Shown here: positions 34,398 to 42,870 of the stretch, piece after piece
How positions within the stretch are numbered: the first letter of the stretch is position 1
Layout of the letters: each line of letters begins with the position of its first letter
Assembly: GCF_003635165.1 (NCBI RefSeq)
Contig: NZ_ML058597.1
Coordinates: forward strand, 952,054 to 1,016,053
Length of the DNA stretch: 64,000 nt
Reading direction: 5' to 3'
From: Burkholderia sp. Nafp2/4-1b
Lineage (GTDB): Bacteria; Pseudomonadota; Gammaproteobacteria; Burkholderiales; Burkholderiaceae
Notes under the pieces: generated by a model
Told to the model about the DNA's origin: nothing
The model's input: the letters and a program-made list of their open reading frames with translations, nothing else
Database searches by the model: none
Position numbers and translations under genes: made by a program

Positions 34398-35930
34398 ATG
34401 AAACCGGCTTCGCGTCGCGCGTTCAGCGCATCCAGCCTCTCGCGCACATCTCGCGCCGCCCGCCGCAGCACGCTGGCCGCCGCAGCGCTGCTCGTCACTG
34501 CGCTGCTCGTCGCCGGATGCGCGGTCGGACCGGATTTCCGCGCGCCGGACGCGCCGGCCACGCAGCACTACACGCGTGACGAAGCGCCGACCACGACGGC
34601 AGGCACCGGCGGCCCGGCGGGCGACGCACAAACGTTCGCGCCGGCCGCGCACACGCTGCAACGCTGGTGGACGCGGTTCGGCTCCGAACCGCTGAACCGC
34701 CTCGTCGATACCGCATGGCAGAACAGCCCGACACTCGCCGAGGCCCGCGCGCGGCTCGATGAAGCGCGGCAGAACCACGCAGCGCAAGCCGGCGCGACGA
34801 TGCTGCCGCGCGTCGACGCGAACCTGTCCGCGACGCGCGAGAAGGTCGACGTCGCCGCGTTCGGGCTGCCGGCCAACGTGCCGAATCCCGGGCCGTTCAC
34901 GCTGTACGACGCGTCGGTGAGCGTGTCGTATGCACTCGACGTGTTCGGCGGCAACCGGCGCGCGCTCGAAGCGCTGCGCGCGCAGGTCGACTATCAGGCG
35001 TACCTGCTCGACGCCGCGCGCCTGACGCTCGCGGCCAACGTCGTCGCGACCGCGATCCTGCGCGCGTCGCTCGCGCAGCAGATCGCGCTCACGCGGCAGC
35101 TCGTCGACGCGCAGACGCATCAATTGCGCATCGTCGACGCGCGCTTCGCGGCCGGTGGCGTGTCGCGCGCCGATGTCCATGCGCAGCGCACGCTGCTCGC
35201 GCAGACTCAAGCATCGCTGCCGCCGCTCGAGGCGCGCTTCGCACAGGCCGGCCATCGGCTCGCGATCCTGCTGGGCGCGCCGCCGTCCGCCGCCGAGCTG
35301 CCCGACCTCACGCTCGACGCGCTCGAATTGCCGCGCACGGTGCCGGTCGCCCTGCCGTCGACACTCGCGCGCGAGCGGCCCGATATCCGCGCAGAGGAAG
35401 CCATGCTGCATCAGGCGAGCGCGAACGTCGGCGTCGCGACCGCGAACCTGTATCCGCGTTTTTCGATTTCGGCGGGGATCGGTTCGGAACGCACGCGCAT
35501 CGCGGATATCGTCAGCGGGCTGAATGTCTGGAACGTCGGCCTCGGCCTGACTCAGCCGCTCTTTCACGGCGGTGAGTTACGCGCGAAGAAACGGGCGGCG
35601 CAAGCCGCCTACGATGCTGCGTTCGCAAGCTATCGGGAAACCGTGCTGCAGGCGCTGCAGCAGGTGGCCGACGCGATGCGTGCGGTCGAACACGATGCGT
35701 CGGAACTGGCGGCGCGCGACACGGCCGAACGGGAAGCGGCGGCGGGCAACGCGATTGCCGGCGACCGCTACGCGGCCGGGGCAATCAGCACGTTCGCGCT
35801 GCTCGACGCGCAGCGACAGGCGCTGCAGACCGCGCTCGATCGCACGCGCGCGCAGGCCGACCGGCTTGCCGATACGGCGGCGCTGTTCCAGGCGCTCGCG
35901 GGGAGCTGGAAGGACGATTCCGCCGAGTGA
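34398..35930 (+). CDS. Outer membrane efflux lipoprotein (NodT family)
   Basis: A 510-residue TolC-like channel with a long basic signal and lipobox VAGC (Cys41). Two OEP repeats are present, with SVSYALDVFGG and the later LSR..A..... helices. AGGAGG at 34386-34391 sets the ATG at 34398. It completes a TetR-adaptor-ATPase-permease-OMF export machine that spans both membranes, distinct from the RND system at 6-12 kb. Confidence 0.92.
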   Translation: MKPASRRAFSASSLSRTSRAARRSTLAAAALLVTALLVAGCAVGPDFRAPDAPATQHYTRDEAPTTTAGTGGPAGDAQTFAPAAHTLQRWWTRFGSEPLNRLVDTAWQNSPTLAEARARLDEARQNHAAQAGATMLPRVDANLSATREKVDVAAFGLPANVPNPGPFTLYDASVSVSYALDVFGGNRRALEALRAQVDYQAYLLDAARLTLAANVVATAILRASLAQQIALTRQLVDAQTHQLRIVDARFAAGGVSRADVHAQRTLLAQTQASLPPLEARFAQAGHRLAILLGAPPSAAELPDLTLDALELPRTVPVALPSTLARERPDIRAEEAMLHQASANVGVATANLYPRFSISAGIGSERTRIADIVSGLNVWNVGLGLTQPLFHGGELRAKKRAAQAAYDAAFASYRETVLQALQQVADAMRAVEHDASELAARDTAEREAAAGNAIAGDRYAAGAISTFALLDAQRQALQTALDRTRAQADRLADTAALFQALAGSWKDDSAE

Positions 35931-36029
35931 CGGGCGGGACGGCTCCGCAGCACGGGGGCCGGGCGCGGTCGACGCCGGCGGAACATGGCGGTTCATCCCT
36001 CAGGATTGCAAAAGACGCCGCCCATGAAA

Positions 36030-36051
36030 AAACCGGCCCGAAGGCCGGTTT
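36030..36051 (-). terminator. Terminator between convergent efflux operon and porin gene
   Basis: AAACCGGCC, CGAA loop, GGCCGGTTT. On the minus strand it is followed by a T-rich run (TTTTTT including the stem end), giving a classic intrinsic terminator 45 bp after the porin stop. On the plus strand GGTTTCTT follows, so it may be bidirectional. Confidence 0.88.
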
Positions 36052-36095
36052 CTTGGTACCGCATGCCGTGAGCGGCGCTCGCGCGCCGCGCGACA

Positions 36096-37310
36096 TCAGA
36101 AGCGGTGGATCAGGCCAACGCCTGCAGCGATCTGGTTCTGCTTCGAACCTGCGCCCACGCCGTCGCCGATCGACGTCGTTGCCGAGATGACCGCCGAGCC
36201 GTTGAGCGTGTTGCCGCTCGCGTGCTGCCACGCCTCAACTGCGTACAGGCCCGTGCGCTTCGACAGGCTGTAGTACTGCGACAGCGTGACCTGGTGGTAC
36301 TTGGCCGAGCTCGAGATGCCGTTCGACTCGGTCGCACGCGTGTACGAGTAGCCTGCCGCGAAGTCCCACTGAGCCGATGCCTTCCAGTGCAGCACTGCGC
36401 CAGCCGTGTTGAAGATCGCCGTGTTGCGGAACGACGAGCCCACGCCCGGGATGTACTGGACGTTCGAGTACGACGCCGAAATGTCCCACGACGGCGTGAA
36501 CTGGTAACCGGCCGTGACCGCGACGCGCTGTTGCGACTGTGCCGTCTTGTAGCCGTTGTTGATCGACGACACGGCCTGTTCCGCACCGTTGCCTGCCGTA
36601 TCCAGACCGTTCTGCGCGGTCGAGTTCGCGCCCCACACGCCGCCGCCGAGCGTCGCGTTGTTGATGCGCTGATAGCCGACCGCGATGCCTGCCGGGCCGT
36701 TCAGGTACTGGACCGCCGCGCTCCACGTCGAGCCGCGGTTCGTCGCGCCTGCGACGCCGCCGAACGAGTACGAACCGCCGACCGTGAAGCCGTAGAACTT
36801 CGGCGACATGTAGACGAGCGAGTTGTTTGCGCGGTAGCTGGTATCCAGCGAGTCGATATCACCCGGGTGCGCGCCGTAGTAACCAGTCAGCCAGGTCGTC
36901 GGGCTGTACGGCGACAGCAGCGTGTAATACGCGGTGTACTGGCGGCCTGCCGTCAGCGTACCGTACGTCTGGTTGGTCAGGCCAACCCATGCCTGACGCG
37001 TGAAGATGCCGTTCGTCCATTGCGACGAACCGTTGTTCGCGTTGAAGCCGGCTTCCAACTGGAAGATCGCCTTCGTGCCGCCGCCGAGGTCTTCGCTGCC
37101 CTTCAGGCCGAAGCGGCTGCCCGCCCAGATGCCGGTGGCCATCTGCACCTTCGAGTGGCCGCCCGTGGTCGCGCCGGTTGCCGACGAGTTGTTCTGGTAA
37201 GCGATAGCGTTATCGACGATACCGTACAGGGTCACGCTGCTCTGAGCGTGGGCTGCGGTAGCGGCTGCGAGACCCACTGCCGTCATGGCGAAAGCGACGC
37301 GCTTTTTCAT
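36096..37310 (-). CDS. Gram-negative porin (beta-proteobacterial trimeric type)
   Basis: A 404-residue outer membrane porin. The signal peptide is residues 1-22 (AAHAQ). The mature N terminus SSVTLYGIVDNAIAYQNN is the classic Burkholderia/Bordetella porin start. SRFGLKGSEDLGGGTKAIFQLE follows, then repeating amphipathic strands, ending in the OmpA/porin terminal Phe (LIHRF). Codon choice is strongly biased, consistent with high expression. GGAGA precedes the ATG. A terminator follows. Solute preference cannot be inferred. Confidence 0.94.
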   Translation of the reverse strand: MKKRVAFAMTAVGLAAATAAHAQSSVTLYGIVDNAIAYQNNSSATGATTGGHSKVQMATGIWAGSRFGLKGSEDLGGGTKAIFQLEAGFNANNGSSQWTNGIFTRQAWVGLTNQTYGTLTAGRQYTAYYTLLSPYSPTTWLTGYYGAHPGDIDSLDTSYRANNSLVYMSPKFYGFTVGGSYSFGGVAGATNRGSTWSAAVQYLNGPAGIAVGYQRINNATLGGGVWGANSTAQNGLDTAGNGAEQAVSSINNGYKTAQSQQRVAVTAGYQFTPSWDISASYSNVQYIPGVGSSFRNTAIFNTAGAVLHWKASAQWDFAAGYSYTRATESNGISSSAKYHQVTLSQYYSLSKRTGLYAVEAWQHASGNTLNGSAVISATTSIGDGVGAGSKQNQIAAGVGLIHRF

Positions 37311-37667
37311 TGATTCTCCGTCCTCAAAGAATGATTTCTTTTCTGGTGTGGTTTTATGACTGACACATGTGCGAGTACATGCCGGTGCGATTCTGACGGA
37401 TTACCAACCGTTTCCCAATACGCGCAGTCGGTCATCGTATGATCGACGCAACGCAGCGGTTCACCAAACGGTTACAACACACCTGAAAACGCTTACGCGG
37501 CGGGCGTCTCCGGCATTTCCCGGTGAAAACCCTAGCTTTACATTTTTACTGGTGCATCGCGACCGCCCGATGTCGTCAGACGCCTCGGCACGAACCTTCT
37601 TACAAATGCGTGACCGCGACCGGTGCCGTGGTGTTCACGCCGCCGCGCAGGATCGCCGACATTCATG

Positions 37668-37715
37668 ACACCCACGTTTCGGGAAACGAAATCGTGAAAA
37701 CGTTTCAGTGGGTGT
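37668..37715. other. Compact inverted-repeat element of unknown role
   Basis: ACACCCAC and GTGGGTGT (8-bp perfect arms) enclose CGTTTC-GG-GAAACG and a further CGTTTC, which can pair alternatively. It may be an RNA element, an operator cluster or a terminator for the squalene synthase-like transcript. Confidence 0.35.
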
Positions 37716-37761
37716 GGGGAAAATCGGACAGGAGCGGCCCGGCGAACGCGGGCCGAATGGA

Positions 37762-37788
37762 GATGCCGGCACGGGTCGCGCCGGCATC
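37762..37788 (-). terminator. Hairpin after squalene/phytoene synthase-like gene
   Basis: GATGCCGGC and its exact complement around a 9-base loop, 12 bp beyond the stop on the minus strand. The T-content after it is weak. Confidence 0.5.
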
Positions 37789-37799
37789 GTGTCGCGCGT

Positions 37800-38864
37800 T
37801 CAGCGCGCGAGCGACTGCGCGATCTGCCGGTTGACCGCGTCGACGAGCGCGCTCGTGCGCGCACGGATCGCCGCGTTCGAACCGACCAGCGCGAGCGACG
37901 CCGCCATGATCCGGTAGATCCGCTTGCGCGGCACCTTCGCGGGCACCGCGGGATCGAGCCACGCATCGTGGCCGGCCAGCAGTTCGAGCGTTTCGAGCCC
38001 GATCATGATCGGCCACAGGCACGCGAGCCGCAGCCGCACGAAGCGGCGCGGAATCGCCAGCGTATAGCGGCACGCGTCGCGATATTGATCGAGCGTCACG
38101 CGCAGCAGGTCGACCAGCACGCCGCGCGCACGCGCCGACGCGTCGGGCGACATCAGGTCGGCGACGCCGACGCGGTGTTCGGCCAGCACATTTTCCGGCA
38201 GATAGCAGCGGCCGATCCGCAGGTCCTTCGCGCAGTCGCGCAGGATGTTGGTCATCTGCAGCGCCTTGCCGAAGCGGATGCCCTTCTCGCGCATGTCCGG
38301 CAAGTCCCAGCCGCGCGCGGCCCGCGTGTGCGCGCCGGTCATGTCGGTCCAGAACTCGCCGACGCAGCCGGCGACCAGGTACGTGTAGCGATCGAGCTCG
38401 TCGCGGTTCGGCAGCGACGCGACCTGCCCCGACTGTTCGTCGGGGAACATGCGCAGGTCGAACTCCATCCCCGACGTCAGCGTCGCGACGACCTTGCGGA
38501 TCGACGCGCGGTCGCCGTCCGGCTGTGCGCGCAGCAGCGCGAGCATCGGCTCCATCGAACCGAGCAGCACGTGCTCGTGCGAATCGGTCTGCATCCGCGT
38601 CACGTCCTCGAGCGCGCGCGACAGCGCCGCGCCGTCGCCGAGCTGGTCGACTTCATTGCGCAGATCGGTCAGCAGCGCCGCGCGGCGATCGGGCGCGACG
38701 AGCGCCGTGTCGGCGATCGTGTCGGCCGCGCGGGCGAGCAGGTAGGCCAGGCCGACCGGCTCGCGCATGCCGTCGGGCAGCACGCGCAGCGTCAGGTAGA
38801 AGGAGCGCGAAACGTTCTTCAGCAGGTCGCCGAGCAGGTAGGCGGAATCGGTATGAGTCGTCAT
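37800..38864 (-). CDS. Squalene/phytoene synthase-family protein
   Basis: A 354-residue head-to-head prenyl synthase homologue. Both Asp-rich motifs are visible: Asp48-TIA-Asp52 in LARAADTIAD, and Asp210-CAK-Asp214 in NILRDCAKDLRIGRCYLP. TYLVAGCVGEFWTDM lies between them. The sequence leans toward the squalene synthase side of the family. No hopanoid (hpn) or carotenoid (crt) genes are nearby, so its product is unclear. The ATG at 38864 gives the family-like start MTTHTDSAYLLGDLLKNVSRSF. A terminator-like hairpin with a T-run lies directly upstream in the leader. Confidence 0.88.
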   Translation of the reverse strand: MTTHTDSAYLLGDLLKNVSRSFYLTLRVLPDGMREPVGLAYLLARAADTIADTALVAPDRRAALLTDLRNEVDQLGDGAALSRALEDVTRMQTDSHEHVLLGSMEPMLALLRAQPDGDRASIRKVVATLTSGMEFDLRMFPDEQSGQVASLPNRDELDRYTYLVAGCVGEFWTDMTGAHTRAARGWDLPDMREKGIRFGKALQMTNILRDCAKDLRIGRCYLPENVLAEHRVGVADLMSPDASARARGVLVDLLRVTLDQYRDACRYTLAIPRRFVRLRLACLWPIMIGLETLELLAGHDAWLDPAVPAKVPRKRIYRIMAASLALVGSNAAIRARTSALVDAVNRQIAQSLAR

Positions 38865-39242
38865 GGGTCGGTAAAAATCGGCCGGCGCGGGCCCCGGACG
38901 CATACGCGGCACCGGGCGCCCGCGCCGGCCCGCGAGTCGCCGCATCGCCGTGCGCGGGCGGGTGTCGGCCCGGCGCGGCGATGCAAAAGTCCCGCAAGTT
39001 TAGTGCATCCGGGCCACCGGCTCGCGACGAGGGCCGGATTACCGGGCGCGCACTGTCGCGCCGACCGGGCAATTCGCCCCTTGGAGGCGACAACGAAACA
39101 GAAAGGCGAAAGCAATACATATGTAATGATCCGGTGCGACGATCGCGTCCCGTTCGATCCCTCTCGGCGGCGCCCGGCGCGCCTGCCCGCGCCGCAGGAT
39201 CGGCCGCCCTTTCACCGACTTCCGTTTCGAAGGTTCACCGCC
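38865..39242. other. 378-bp divergent region, squalene synthase-like / glpQ
   Basis: No gene seen. It contains the leader hairpin of the squalene synthase-like gene (38873-38930), a TACATATGTA palindrome at 39116-39125 in a locally AT-rich patch that may be a promoter, and an AAGGT ribosome site before the phosphodiesterase ATG. Confidence 0.5.
38873..38930 (-). terminator. Terminator-like hairpin in leader of squalene synthase-like gene
   Basis: On the minus strand a 13-bp perfect stem (GGCCGGCGCGGGC with its complement, loop 25 bases) is followed by GATTTTTACC, and then by the ATG nine bases after the T-run. No minus-strand gene lies upstream, so this is a candidate attenuator rather than an operon end. 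Confidence 0.65.
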
Positions 39243-40388
39243 ATGCTCTTCACGCGCCCCGCCGCCCTGCGCTGCATCCCGTTCGCCTGTGCCGCCGCCC
39301 TGCTGCTTGCCGCCTGCGGCGGCGACGATGTCGTGGCGACCGATCCCACGCTGCCGATCGCCGCGAAGGTCCAGGTCGTCGGCCATCGCGGCGCGAGCGC
39401 GCTGCGCCCCGAGCACACGCTCGCGTCGTACCGCCAGGCAATCGAGGACGGCGCCGACGTGATCGAGCCCGACCTCGTGTCGACCCGCGACGGCGTGCTC
39501 GTCGCGCGCCACGAGAACGAGATCTCGGGCACGACGAACGTGTCGACGCTGCCGCAGTTCGCGAGCCGCAAGGCGACCAGGACGATCGACGGCACGCAGC
39601 TGACCGGCTGGTTCACCGAGGATTTCACGCTCGCCGAGCTGAAGACGCTGCGCGCGCGCGAACGCATTCCGCAGATCCGCCCGGCGAACACCGCGTACAA
39701 CGACCAGTTCGAGATCCCGACCTTCGACGAGATCATCGCGCTCGCGAAGCAGATGTCCGCGCAGACGGGCCGCACGGTCCACCTGTATCCGGAAACGAAG
39801 CACCCGACCTACTTCCAGTCGATCGGCCTGCCGCTCGAGGATCGCCTCGTCGACGCGCTGCTGAAGGATCCTTACACGGCGCGCACGGCCACCGTCTACA
39901 TCCAGTCGTTCGAGGTCGCGAACCTGAAGGCGATCCGCAACCGGATCAAGTCGAGCCAGCCGAACTGGAAGCTCGTGCAGTTGATGGACGAAGCCGGCCA
40001 GCGGCCGTACGACTTCGTGAAGGCAAACGACAAGCGCACCTACGGCGACCTGTCGACCCGCGACGGGATGCGCGAGATCGCGTCCTATGCGAACGGCGTC
40101 GGCCCGTACAAGACGTCGATCATCGCGGTGGCCGCGGACGGCACGCTGCAGCCGCCGACGCCGTACGTGCGCTACGCGCACGAGGCCGGCCTCGTCGTGC
40201 ATCCGTACACGTTCCGCCCGGAGAACAATTTCCTGCCCGCGTCGCTGAAGGACGGCGGCACGCCGGCCACGCGCAACCCCACCGGCTCGGTGCGCGAGAT
40301 CCAAGCGTACCTGCGCGCGGGCATCGACGGCTTCTTCACCGACGATCCGGCCGTCGGGCGTACGGCCGTCGATACGTTCAAGCGCTGA
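39243..40388 (+). CDS. glpQ: Glycerophosphodiester phosphodiesterase lipoprotein (GlpQ type)
   Basis: A 381-residue GDPD-family enzyme that hydrolyses glycerophosphodiesters to glycerol 3-phosphate and an alcohol. A lipoprotein signal ends in LLAAC (Cys25). The catalytic and metal residues are recognisable: His48-Arg49 in VGHRGAS, Glu75 and Asp77 in VIEPDLV, and His90 in VARHENEI. The long insertions between the early strands are typical of periplasmic GlpQ rather than cytosolic UgpQ. The ATG follows AAGGT. No glpT transporter is adjacent. The symbol is by architecture. Confidence 0.9.
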   Translation: MLFTRPAALRCIPFACAAALLLAACGGDDVVATDPTLPIAAKVQVVGHRGASALRPEHTLASYRQAIEDGADVIEPDLVSTRDGVLVARHENEISGTTNVSTLPQFASRKATRTIDGTQLTGWFTEDFTLAELKTLRARERIPQIRPANTAYNDQFEIPTFDEIIALAKQMSAQTGRTVHLYPETKHPTYFQSIGLPLEDRLVDALLKDPYTARTATVYIQSFEVANLKAIRNRIKSSQPNWKLVQLMDEAGQRPYDFVKANDKRTYGDLSTRDGMREIASYANGVGPYKTSIIAVAADGTLQPPTPYVRYAHEAGLVVHPYTFRPENNFLPASLKDGGTPATRNPTGSVREIQAYLRAGIDGFFTDDPAVGRTAVDTFKR

Positions 40389-40461
40389 ACCGCCGAACGT
40401 GCGGCAACCGGGGGGCGAGCCTGTCGCGGCGCGCGCCGATTGCCGCGCCGTACCCGGATCG

Positions 40462-42096
40462 TCAGATCACGCGGAAGTGGTGCGTGCCGTCCCGCTTCAG
40501 CTGATCGACCAGCCCGTATTCCCAGTCGAGATACGCCTGCATCGCGGCGGCCGCGTTGTCGGTGCCCTCGTACGGACGACGGTAGCGGTCGATGCGCGGC
40601 GACGCGAGATGCGTTTCGCCGTGCTCGAGCGGCAGCCCCGCGTCGATCCACGCGGCCGTGCCGCCTGTCAGCACCGAGATCGCCGCGTCGGCCGGCAGCA
40701 GCGCGCGCGCGTCGTCCGCCGCGAAGCGCGCCAGCAGGCTCGATCCGCACGTGAACACATAGCGCTGCGCCGGCGGAATCGCGGCAAGCGCGTCGCGCAA
40801 CTGCGCGCGCACGGCGAACCACGCGCCGGGGATATGGCGCTTCACGTAGTTCGCGCTGGCCGTCACGTCGACGATCGCGATTTCACCGTCGGCCGCCTCC
40901 TTCAGCCAGCCCGCGAGCGTCGCGGGCGATACCTCGGCCACCTGCGGCGTCGCCGGCACGTCGCGCGGCGGCTGGCCGCGCTCGGTGAATGCCGCCGTGC
41001 CGGCCGGCTCGACCACGCGCACGTCCCAGCCCATCTGCGCAAGCCACGACGCGGTCATGTCCGCGCGCACGCCGTCGTCGTCGGCGAGCACGATCCGCGC
41101 GCCGCGCACCGCCGCGTGATGATCGGTCTCCTGGACGAGCTGGCCGCCCGGCGTGCTCAGGAAGCCGGGCAGATGGCCGGCTTCGTATTCCTCCGGCGTG
41201 CGCACGTCGAAGCGGTACAGCGTGCGGCCCGGCTGGTCGAGCGCGGTGACGTCCGCGAGCGCGATGCGCGGCACGCCGGCCCGCTCGGCCACCGCGCGCG
41301 CGGCGCGGCGGGCCTCGTCGCGCTGCGCGCGATCGATATCGTCCGGAAAACGTCGCGCGGCGCCGCGCTCGAGCGTCTGGCCGGCGAGCGTCCAGCCGAT
41401 CGTGCCGTTGCGCAGCGCAGCGACCGGGTTCGGCAGCCCCGCGTTGATCAGCGACTGCGTGCCGATGATGCTGCGCGTGCGGCCCGCGCAATTCACCACG
41501 ACCTGCGTGGCCGGGTTCGGCGCGAGCGCGCGCACGCGCAGCACGAGTTCCGCGCCCGGCACGCTGGTCGACGTCGGGATGTTCATCGTCTGGTATTCGT
41601 CGAAGCGGCGCGCGTCGACGATCACGACGTCGGCCTTCGCATCGATCAGCGCCTGCACTTCCTGCGCGGACAGCGACGGCGTATGGCGCTCGGCCTCGAC
41701 CCATTCGCCGAACGACTTGCTCGGCACGTTCACGTCGATGAACAGCTCGCCGCCGGCGGCAAGCCACCCGGCGAGGCCGCCATCGAGCAGCCGCACGTCG
41801 GTATAGCCGAGCTGCGCGAGTTTCGCGGCCGCGCGTGGCGCGAGATCCTCTCCGCCGGCTTCGCCGAACACGACGATCGGCGTGTCGCGGCGCGGAATGC
41901 GCGTCCACGCGTCGAGTTCGAGCTTCGACAGCGGAAAGTTGGCGGCCCACAGCGGATGGCCCTGCGCGTACGGATCTTCCTCGCGCACGTCGATCAGCGC
42001 GAGTTCGTCGCGGGCCAGCAGTCGGGCGCGCACGTCCTGGTACGACGCGACGGGGAAACGGGAAGTCTGGGAATTGGAATCGGCGGATTGCGTCAC
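40462..42096 (-). CDS. Four-domain rhodanese sulfurtransferase
   Basis: About 544 residues made of four tandem rhodanese domains (about 15-125, 130-245, 270-380 and 390-500). Only domains 2 and 4 have the active-site cysteine (VNCAGRTRS and FTCGSSLLA). Domains 1 and 3 have GEAGGED and LADDDGVRA at that place, so they are probably structural. No signal peptide is seen, so it acts in the cytoplasm, moving sulfane sulfur to thiol acceptors. The start is uncertain: a GTG at 42096 with GAGAC upstream is my choice; a TTG at 42138 would add 14 residues. It follows a thiol dioxygenase gene on the same strand (133-bp gap), suggesting a shared sulfur role. Confidence 0.88.
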   Translation of the reverse strand: MTQSADSNSQTSRFPVASYQDVRARLLARDELALIDVREEDPYAQGHPLWAANFPLSKLELDAWTRIPRRDTPIVVFGEAGGEDLAPRAAAKLAQLGYTDVRLLDGGLAGWLAAGGELFIDVNVPSKSFGEWVEAERHTPSLSAQEVQALIDAKADVVIVDARRFDEYQTMNIPTSTSVPGAELVLRVRALAPNPATQVVVNCAGRTRSIIGTQSLINAGLPNPVAALRNGTIGWTLAGQTLERGAARRFPDDIDRAQRDEARRAARAVAERAGVPRIALADVTALDQPGRTLYRFDVRTPEEYEAGHLPGFLSTPGGQLVQETDHHAAVRGARIVLADDDGVRADMTASWLAQMGWDVRVVEPAGTAAFTERGQPPRDVPATPQVAEVSPATLAGWLKEAADGEIAIVDVTASANYVKRHIPGAWFAVRAQLRDALAAIPPAQRYVFTCGSSLLARFAADDARALLPADAAISVLTGGTAAWIDAGLPLEHGETHLASPRIDRYRRPYEGTDNAAAAMQAYLDWEYGLVDQLKRDGTHHFRVI

Positions 42097-42229
42097 GATG
42101 TCTCTGTCGGATTCTGTTGAAGTCGGTGAAGAAGGCAAACGGGAAACGGTTGAATCTCGAGCCGGCGGGCGCTCGCCCGCAACGGGGCGCGTGTGGCGCG
42201 CGGCATCCTTCGTTCGATCATGCGTTCGT

Positions 42230-42796
42230 TCATGCGTTGGAATAGCCGGACACGAACGGCTTCACGGTGCCGTCATCCAGGAACACCGCGCGCTCGACCG
42301 TGCCGATGTTCGCGCCGTACACGTGGATGCTGATCGACACCTGGTCGGCGAATGCGTTGGTCACGCGATGGACGTCGCCGATGCGCGGCGAGACGGCCTC
42401 GACCTCGCCCGGCTGCAGCCGCACCGCGTCGCCCGCCGGCACCGGCTTGCCGGCCGCGTCGAATCGGTACGGCTGCGAAAACTCGCCACCGCGCAGCATC
42501 CCGATCAGCCCCCACACCGTGTGGTTGTGGATCGGCGTCGTCTGGCCGGGCCCCCACACGAAGCTGACGACGGAAAACCGTTCGTCGGGATCGAGATGCA
42601 GCAGGTACTGGCGGTAGCGCTCGGGATCGGGCTGCGCGAACGCGTCGGGCAGCCAGTCGTCGTGCGCGACGAGCGCGGCGAGCAGCGCGCCGCCCTCGTC
42701 GAGAATGCGCGCCTCGTTCGCGCCGGACGCGAGCAATGCGCCCAGCCCGTCGACGAACGGACGCAGCGGCGTCTGATGCAACGAAAGCGTACTCAT
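42230..42796 (-). CDS. Thiol dioxygenase, Gln-type (probable 3-mercaptopropionate dioxygenase)
   Basis: A 188-residue cupin of the cysteine dioxygenase family, which oxidises a thiol to a sulfinate with O2 at a three-His iron. The ligands are His90 and His92 in PIHNHTVWG and His143 in GDVHRVTN. The protein has no cysteine, so no Cys-Tyr cofactor can form; Tyr160 is kept. The substrate-carboxylate position reads YRQYLLH (Gln63) where cysteine dioxygenases have Arg; Gln here marks the 3-mercaptopropionate group. GGAGG sets the ATG at 42796. It is divergent from a LysR gene. Substrate assignment is from motif knowledge, not proven. Confidence 0.87.
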   Translation of the reverse strand: MSTLSLHQTPLRPFVDGLGALLASGANEARILDEGGALLAALVAHDDWLPDAFAQPDPERYRQYLLHLDPDERFSVVSFVWGPGQTTPIHNHTVWGLIGMLRGGEFSQPYRFDAAGKPVPAGDAVRLQPGEVEAVSPRIGDVHRVTNAFADQVSISIHVYGANIGTVERAVFLDDGTVKPFVSGYSNA

Positions 42797-42808
42797 CGGC
42801 TGCCTCCT

Positions 42809-42831
42809 CGAATATGATGCCGAATATGATG
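42809..42831. repeat. 11-bp direct repeat in thiol dioxygenase/LysR divergent region
   Basis: CGAATATGATG occurs twice with a 12-bp period in the 74-bp gap between the two divergent starts. It is probably part of the LysR-bound control region. Confidence 0.6.
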
Positions 42832-42870
42832 GATTGTCATGATGCACCCGAAATACCATGCAGAACAAAC

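Larger units (their letters stand above)
37311..37799. other. 489-bp intergenic region upstream of porin
   Basis: Between two minus-strand genes; no gene is supported. It should hold the porin promoter. Visible structure: AACCGTT (37406-37412) and its complement AACGGTT (37467-37473), a compact fold at 37668-37715, and the squalene synthase-side hairpin at 37762-37788. Its base composition is less GC-rich than that of the genes, especially near the porin. Confidence 0.5.

Noticed and set aside
37369..37834. Plus-strand open frames of 99-103 codons between the porin and squalene synthase genes
   Set aside because: Codon use does not match real genes here, there is no ribosome site, and the products match no recognisable domain.
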